Of a stretch of DNA of 11,076 bases, positions 6,534 through 11,076 are shown one piece after another. The stretch is from positions 1-11,076 of the forward strand of contig CANHCD010000046.1 of assembly GCA_947458795.1 (NCBI GenBank), read 5' to 3'. How positions within the stretch are numbered: the stretch's first letter is position 1; every line of letters starts with the position of its first letter. The translations under genes were made by a program, and so were the position numbers. The notes beneath the pieces were generated by a model. That model was given only the letters and a program-made list of their open reading frames with translations, had not been told where the DNA came from and ran no database searches. Origin of the DNA: Cyclobacteriaceae bacterium. Its GTDB lineage: Bacteria; Bacteroidota; Bacteroidia; Cytophagales; Cyclobacteriaceae.

Positions 6534-7289
6534 TTATTCACAAACAATTTGATTTTTATATTTTACACTTATCCGCTCGTAAGCGTCCCAGCCTTTTCGA
6601 GGCAATATTTCCTTGTAGAGTAATGCTATCCGTTCAAACTTGCTCTCATAGTCGTGAGCATCTCCAAATTCAATCACTTGCTTTCCTACTTGCTGGTGAA
6701 TGCGGATGTCATTTCTTCCGTTAATCTCCAACTCAGTCACTTGAGCACTCCAAAACTTGTCCTGCGAAATGAAGCGAATCAAAGGAATCAACTCAGGGAT
6801 CGCATCAATTCTCCCTTGGTCCATCAATGAACTGATGTACGCACCTTGAACTATTAAAACCCTGCTCGTGTAGCTGGGAGAGGTCGCTATCAACAATCCT
6901 TCTTTGGTGATGTACCCATCTGCGCTCTCAGCCCTAGCTATTCGGGCCATCGGTTCGTGCTGGGTCAAACTCAATTTCAAGATCCCTTGCTGATCTACTG
7001 AAGCCTCTACCGTTCGAATAAAGGGATGACCCAACAGGCGCTTTTCGATATCCTTTAAGGGCAACTCCATAATTGGAAGCCCCTTTTTCAACTCTGGGAA
7101 GGAAGCGGAGAGAATGGTTAAAATCTCTTTTTCTTCTACAAAATACACCCCACTAACGGCCTCCAAGTCTATCACAATGCTGCTGAAAGCTTTACTTTGG
7201 TTTTGCTTTTCCACAAATCCAATGTAGCCCCCTGCCACAAGGCAGAGCAACACGATTCCAAGTACCTTTTTCACCTTTGCTTTATTCAT
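6534..7289 (-). CDS. ftsQ: Divisome protein FtsQ (POTRA type)
   Basis: 251 residues, the normal size. FtsQ is a single-pass inner membrane protein whose periplasmic part links early division proteins to the FtsB/FtsL and FtsW/FtsI synthase complex. Seen: a short basic cytoplasmic N-terminus (Lys3-Lys8), one transmembrane segment at about 9-25 (VLGIVLLCLVAGGYIGF), a POTRA-like domain at about 35-108, and a beta domain from about 110 to 248 ending in YERISVKYKNQIV. The sequence itself diverges strongly, as is usual for FtsQ; the call leans on topology plus position between murC and ftsA. Its ATG (7289) shares ATGA with the murC stop, and there is no ddl or murB gene between murC and ftsQ, unlike many proteobacterial clusters. 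Confidence 0.9.
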   Translation of the reverse strand: MNKAKVKKVLGIVLLCLVAGGYIGFVEKQNQSKAFSSIVIDLEAVSGVYFVEEKEILTILSASFPELKKGLPIMELPLKDIEKRLLGHPFIRTVEASVDQQGILKLSLTQHEPMARIARAESADGYITKEGLLIATSPSYTSRVLIVQGAYISSLMDQGRIDAIPELIPLIRFISQDKFWSAQVTELEINGRNDIRIHQQVGKQVIEFGDAHDYESKFERIALLYKEILPRKGWDAYERISVKYKNQIVCE

Positions 7290-8689
7290 GCGTTTGTGGG
7301 GTTAGGTCTAGAATTGGTCCATGCTGCGATACCAGGCACAAGCCTGTCAATGTCTCCTGCACCTAGGGTGACCAGCACCTCTGGAGCGGAAGTTTTCAAG
7401 AAATCCATTACCTCGCTTTTCGGAATGCAAACCTTCTTCGCAGCTTGAATGCCTTCCAAAAGCATCTCAGACTCCACACCAGGAATCGGTAGCTCTCTGG
7501 CAGGATAGATGGGCAAAAGCACCACTTCATCGGCAAGCGAAAGGCTCTCCGAAAATCCAGGAGCAAAATCCCGGGTACGAGTAAATAAATGCGGTTGGAA
7601 AATCACCGTCAGACGTTGAGATGGATACATCGCTCGAACTGAACTCAAGCAAGCCTTGATCTCTTCTGGATGGTGCGCGTAGTCGTCAATGAATATCTTT
7701 CCTGCATGGGATGAGTGAATTTCAAAACGACGCTTTACACCGAGGAAGGTTTTGATACCTTCTCGCACCTGCAGTTCGCTGACCCCATGATCCAATGCGA
7801 TGGCAATAGCAGCCAAGGCATTTTCCACATTGTGGAATCCAGGGATAGACAATTCCAAACCCTTGATCTGATTTTTGCTTCCGATGTAATCAAAAACAAA
7901 GGAGTTGGGCTTGGCAATAATATTTTCTGCATGGATGCCGTCCGACCGAAGTCCATACTCGCGGATGTCCGTGGCTGCCAAAGCGGGCTCTTCCAAGCGG
8001 TACAGGGCATGGCTTTGTATGTAAATTTTACCCTTCTTGTCCACTAGAGCAAGAAACTGACGGAAGCCTTCCAAGATCGTTTGCTCATCCCCATAGATAT
8101 CCAAATGGTCTGGATCTGCACTCGTCAATACCGCTTCATTTGGATGTAAATGAAGGAACGAACGGTCAAACTCATCTGCTTCTACCACGACCACCGCCTC
8201 TTTGGACTTACCAGAAAGGATCAGGTTGCTGTTGTAGTTTTGGGTAATTCCACCCAAAAAGGCAGTTACTGGCTTCCCTGCAGACTTTAAAAGATGAGCC
8301 ACAAGGGAAGAGGTACTGGTTTTGCCATGAGTGCCGGCTACGGCAATCGTATACTGGTCCTTAGTGATCATCCCCAACACTTCCGCTCTTTTCTTGATAA
8401 GAAAGCCCTGCTGGAAAAAATGAAGCAGCACGGAGTCTTTCGGAATAGCTGGTGTCCAAACCACCAAGACCTCATCGGGGTTTGACCTAAATTGAGCAGG
8501 AACGGCGGCTACCTCGTCCGCAAAAATGACCTGCATCCCTTCCTCCACCAATGCATCTGTCAAGGGCGAAGGGGTCTTGTCGTAACCCGCCACTGCATAG
8601 CCTTCCTGCTGAAACCAGCGTGCCAAGGCACTCATGCCTATGCCGCCAATTCCGAGGAAAAATATGCTATGTATCCCTTTAAATGTCAT
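7286..8689 (-). CDS. murC: UDP-N-acetylmuramate--L-alanine ligase MurC
   Basis: 467 residues, full length for the Mur ligase family. MurC adds L-Ala to UDP-MurNAc with ATP, the first amino acid of the peptidoglycan stem peptide, in the cytoplasm. Seen: N-terminal UDP-binding Rossmann loop FLGIGGIGMSALA (11-23), central ATPase P-loop AGTHGKTST (118-126), EADEFDRS (170-177) with the Mg-binding acidic pair, ADPDHLD (191-197), FHNVENALAA (285-294), and the C-terminal domain motifs RRFE (320-323), DDYAHHPEE (335-343) and LGAGDID (442-448). The DDYAHHP motif and the HGKTSTSS P-loop distinguish MurC from MurD, MurE and MurF. The start ATG at 8689 overlaps the murG stop by ATGA, and its stop overlaps the ftsQ ATG in the same way, which suggests coupled translation. 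Confidence 0.97.
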   Translation of the reverse strand: MTFKGIHSIFFLGIGGIGMSALARWFQQEGYAVAGYDKTPSPLTDALVEEGMQVIFADEVAAVPAQFRSNPDEVLVVWTPAIPKDSVLLHFFQQGFLIKKRAEVLGMITKDQYTIAVAGTHGKTSTSSLVAHLLKSAGKPVTAFLGGITQNYNSNLILSGKSKEAVVVVEADEFDRSFLHLHPNEAVLTSADPDHLDIYGDEQTILEGFRQFLALVDKKGKIYIQSHALYRLEEPALAATDIREYGLRSDGIHAENIIAKPNSFVFDYIGSKNQIKGLELSIPGFHNVENALAAIAIALDHGVSELQVREGIKTFLGVKRRFEIHSSHAGKIFIDDYAHHPEEIKACLSSVRAMYPSQRLTVIFQPHLFTRTRDFAPGFSESLSLADEVVLLPIYPARELPIPGVESEMLLEGIQAAKKVCIPKSEVMDFLKTSAPEVLVTLGAGDIDRLVPGIAAWTNSRPNPTNA

Positions 8690-9888
8690 TTTAGAAGAAG
8701 TTCAAGTTCTGTTACCAAGGCATTTGCCGCATCCGGCATTGCCAATTTTTTGATTGCTGTTGCTAGCGACTGGGCCTTTTCCTCCTGCTGCAGCAACTCG
8801 TCGATGTATTCTTTAAACTTCGCTACTGCATCCGCATCTGGAAGGAGCACTGCTGCCCCTTGCTTTACGCAAGCAGTTGCGTTTTTCGTTTGATGGTCCT
8901 CCGCTACATTGGGCGATGGAATAAAGATCACCGGCTTTCCTACCAAGCATAGCTCAGAAACCGAAAGCGCTCCAGCTCGAGACACAATCAAATCCGCTGC
9001 GGCATAGGCCAGGTCCATCTCTCGGATAAACTCCCGCAAATGGATATGCGTCAAGCCTGCCTTTTCCAAGGTTGCCTCCATGTCCTTGAAATAAAATTTA
9101 CCGCTCTGCCAGAGCACCTGATAGCCTTCTTTTTCCAAGTCGGCCATGTGCTTGAGCATGGCTAAGTTGAGTGTTCGCGCGCCCAGGGATCCTCCCAAAA
9201 TCAAGACGGTTTTGCGATTTGGATCCAAGCCAAATTTCTGCTGACCCAACTCTTTTTTTCCAGCCAAGTCCAGCAAATCCTTTCGAACTGGGTTGCCGGT
9301 AAGCTTGATTTTTTCCTTGGGGAAAAAGCGGTCCATATCTGGATAGGCGACACAAATTCGGGCTGCTTTTTTCGCTAAAATCTTGTTGGTCAATCCAGCA
9401 TAGGAGTTCTGCTCTTGCAGAAGGGTAGGAATACCTTTGGATTGTGCCGCATAGAGCACAGGCCCACTGGCATAGCCCCCAACACCCACCACTAGTTGTG
9501 GATTAAAACCGTTTACAATGCCTGCCGCCATGCGAAGGCTTCTCCAGAGTTTAATTGGGAAACTCAGGTTGGCTAGCGTCAACTTGCGTTGAAGTCCTGC
9601 CACTGGAAGGCCTTTAATGGAGTACCCTGCCTCAGGCACTTTCTGCATCTCCATTTTACCTTCTGCACCAACAAATAGAATCTCCGAGTCTGGATGTTTT
9701 TCCATCCAGGCATTGGCAATGGCTAGGGCTGGGTAGATGTGCCCGCCGGTGCCTCCACCGCTAATGAGAATTCGATATGTTGCTTCAGTTTTGATACGTT
9801 TTCGTTTATGCTGTACGTAATTGATTTCCTTTTTTGGTACCCTCAGAAGCAGCCAAGACCTCTTCCTGGTGGTCACCACGGCTGACAC
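8686..9888 (-). CDS. murG: Lipid II synthase MurG (start uncertain)
   Basis: MurG is the membrane-associated glycosyltransferase that adds GlcNAc from UDP-GlcNAc to lipid I to form lipid II. Seen, numbering from the ATG at 9888: G-loop ISGGGTGGHIYPA (42-54), GVGGYASGP (135-143), QEQNSYAGLTNK (158-169), second G-loop ILGGSLGAR (230-238), and the UDP-GlcNAc site SRAGALSVSE (303-312), with PSPNVAEDHQ (325-334). The C-terminal domain is complete. Odd: the only canonical starts (ATG 9888, GTG 9879 and 9876) lie deep inside ftsW and give an 83-base overlap and a basic N-terminal extension of about 35 residues before the first beta strand. MurG proteins normally start just before that strand, which here would be near Ile32, codon ATC at 9795-9793, 10 bases after the ftsW stop. 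I give the longest canonical frame; true translation may start at 9795 and give 369 residues. Confidence 0.93.
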   Translation of the reverse strand: MSAVVTTRKRSWLLLRVPKKEINYVQHKRKRIKTEATYRILISGGGTGGHIYPALAIANAWMEKHPDSEILFVGAEGKMEMQKVPEAGYSIKGLPVAGLQRKLTLANLSFPIKLWRSLRMAAGIVNGFNPQLVVGVGGYASGPVLYAAQSKGIPTLLQEQNSYAGLTNKILAKKAARICVAYPDMDRFFPKEKIKLTGNPVRKDLLDLAGKKELGQQKFGLDPNRKTVLILGGSLGARTLNLAMLKHMADLEKEGYQVLWQSGKFYFKDMEATLEKAGLTHIHLREFIREMDLAYAAADLIVSRAGALSVSELCLVGKPVIFIPSPNVAEDHQTKNATACVKQGAAVLLPDADAVAKFKEYIDELLQQEEKAQSLATAIKKLAMPDAANALVTELELLLK

Positions 9889-10987
9889 TCAGAATAATCC
9901 CTAGTGCCGTACCTGTAAATATCAAAGAGGTTCCTCCCATGCTCAGTAGTGGAAGGGGAAGCCCCGTAATCGGCCCTAGCCCTACGGCCACGGCCATGTT
10001 GACCAATGCTTGGATGACCAGGGCAAAGCTCAAGCCTGCGGAAAGTAGGCCGCCGAAGGCCTTGTTTGAATTGGCCACGATGCGCATCCCTCGGTAGAGC
10101 AGCGCGAGGTATAGGAAGAGTACTGATACCCCGCCGACCATGCCGTATTCCTCCAAGATGATGGCATAGATAAAATCAGAATACGGGTGTGGAAGGGTAT
10201 TTCGTTGCTCACTATTTCCTGGACCTTTGCCTGTAATGCCGCCCGTTGCGATGGCGATGTAGGACTGTTCCGCTTGAAAAGGCACCTTACTATCGTCGTC
10301 TTTGGAATCCATAAAGGTTTCAATTCTAGATAAAAAGGTGTCTTTCCGTTGCCCTGTTAGAATGGCAACCGAAAGCCCAAGTATGCCTACCATCACCACC
10401 AATGCCAAGTGCTGCACAGGAACTCTTCCAATAAACATGATCAACAAGCAGGTGATCAGCAGTAAAATTGCGGTAGACATATTGGCCATACCAATCAAAG
10501 CTGTGATCACTCCAATGGAAATGAAAATGGGAAGCAGCGTTCCTGCAATATCCGTGATGTTATTCTGTCGCTTGGCAAGCATTGCTGCCAAAGCTGCTAT
10601 CAAGGAGAGCTTGGCCAAATCCGAAGGCTGGAAGGCTTGGTTAATTACTGGAATTACCAACCAGCGATTGGCCTCGTTGATGTTGGAACCAAACAAATAG
10701 GTAACCACTAAAAGTGGGATGGACAAGTACATGAATAACCTTGCGTAGAGGGCGTATTTGCGGTAAGGAATTTTGTGTGCCAACCACATCACGACCAGCG
10801 ATGCAAAAACCAGCTTGGAATGCTTGAATAGGTATTGCTCGGTGTTGACCACTTCCTCCTTGTACACCAAAGTGCCCGTAGCAGAATACACCACCAGAAT
10901 GCTAAACATAGATAGCAAAATCACGATGGCCCAAATGATTGGATCACCCTTGAAATGCTCATCTATCCATGCTTTTAGCTGATTCAT
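9806..10987 (-). CDS. ftsW: SEDS peptidoglycan glycosyltransferase FtsW
   Basis: 393 residues of very hydrophobic sequence with about ten transmembrane segments, matching the SEDS family. FtsW polymerises lipid II glycan strands at the septum together with the class B PBP FtsI. Seen: first membrane segment 16-37, NRWL (107-110) and FQPSDLAKLSLI (119-130), a long periplasmic loop of about 215-270 containing QSYIAIATGGITGKG (241-255), the catalytic-Asp motif HPYSDFIYA (267-275) with Asp271, and GLPLPLLSMGGTS (342-354), the family signature. Differences from the E. coli pattern: QPSD in place of QPSE, and GMANMSTA (166-173) where many members have a PDxGTA motif. Position between murD and murG favours FtsW over the paralogue RodA. 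The ATG (10987) shares ATGA with the murD stop. The C-terminal tail is short and basic and its coding DNA overlaps the extended murG frame. Confidence 0.95.
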   Translation of the reverse strand: MNQLKAWIDEHFKGDPIIWAIVILLSMFSILVVYSATGTLVYKEEVVNTEQYLFKHSKLVFASLVVMWLAHKIPYRKYALYARLFMYLSIPLLVVTYLFGSNINEANRWLVIPVINQAFQPSDLAKLSLIAALAAMLAKRQNNITDIAGTLLPIFISIGVITALIGMANMSTAILLLITCLLIMFIGRVPVQHLALVVMVGILGLSVAILTGQRKDTFLSRIETFMDSKDDDSKVPFQAEQSYIAIATGGITGKGPGNSEQRNTLPHPYSDFIYAIILEEYGMVGGVSVLFLYLALLYRGMRIVANSNKAFGGLLSAGLSFALVIQALVNMAVAVGLGPITGLPLPLLSMGGTSLIFTGTALGIILSVSRGDHQEEVLAASEGTKKGNQLRTA

Positions 10988-11076
10988 GCGCTTTGTTTTT
11001 GAAGTAATGCGTTCACCGATGCTTTAAATTGATCTCCTCGATCTTCGTAATTCTTAAATAAGTCAAAGCTTGCACA
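10984..11076 (-). CDS. murD: UDP-N-acetylmuramoylalanine--D-glutamate ligase MurD, C-terminal end
   Basis: Partial: only the last 30 codons and the TGA stop are in the window; the gene continues past the right edge and the frame is open to base 11076. The translation starts CASFDLFKNYEDRGDQF and ends LLQKQSA. ASFD-F-NYE-RG-F is the conserved C-terminal signature of MurD, which adds D-glutamate to UDP-MurNAc-L-Ala in the cytoplasm. The stop TGA (10986-10984) overlaps the ftsW ATG (10987-10985). The same family motif and the position directly before ftsW make the call firm despite the short length. Confidence 0.9.
   Translation of the reverse strand, partial: CASFDLFKNYEDRGDQFKASVNALLQKQSA

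Noticed and set aside
1..11076. A hidden mobile, defence, CRISPR or biosynthetic system
   Set aside because: No repeats, integrase, transposase, nuclease or synthase genes seen; all long conserved frames fit housekeeping families.

Overview
The window looks like ordinary chromosome of a Bacteroidota bacterium, probably a Cytophagales-type (Algoriphagus/Cyclobacteriaceae-like) organism. This is inferred from the murD-ftsW-murG-murC-ftsQ-ftsA-ftsZ gene order, a near-consensus Bacteroidota -7 promoter box (TAnnTTTG), a lipoprotein with a Cys-Lys-Glu-Glu-Glu surface-export-like start, and the scarcity of Shine-Dalgarno sequences. The exact genus cannot be fixed by eye.

Layout. 1-62 is a short upstream region. 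63-1349 (+) encodes an exported M20-family amidohydrolase. 1350-1490 is non-coding with no convincing signal. 1491-1961 (+) encodes an unknown lipoprotein. 2004-2834 (-) encodes a trimeric-type purine nucleoside phosphorylase, divergent from a small flavoprotein NAD(P)H oxidoreductase at 2931-3455 (+). The divergent gap (2835-2930) holds a good promoter for the phosphorylase and a GTTCGAAC palindrome. From 3459 to the right edge everything is on the minus strand and forms the distal half of the division and cell wall (dcw) cluster, in transcription order murD (3' end only), ftsW, murG, murC, ftsQ, ftsA, ftsZ.

How the genes work together. MurD and MurC are ligases of UDP-MurNAc-peptide synthesis in the cytoplasm. 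MurG makes lipid II at the membrane, and FtsW polymerises it at the septum. FtsQ is the periplasmic-facing divisome scaffold, FtsA tethers FtsZ to the membrane, and FtsZ forms the ring. The genes are packed tightly: murD/ftsW, murG/murC and murC/ftsQ each share a 4-base ATGA stop/start overlap, so they are probably one translationally coupled operon. Only ftsA-ftsZ has a real gap (63 bases). ftsZ ends 3 bases from the convergent oxidoreductase gene.

I see no mobile element, CRISPR array, RNA gene, toxin, phage or defence genes, and no evidence of a new multi-gene system. The points worth a second look are small ones inside known genes: substituted specificity residues in the phosphorylase, a murG gene without a canonical start codon at the expected place, an FtsZ whose FtsA-binding peptide is internal, and a dyad centred on the ftsZ stop codon.
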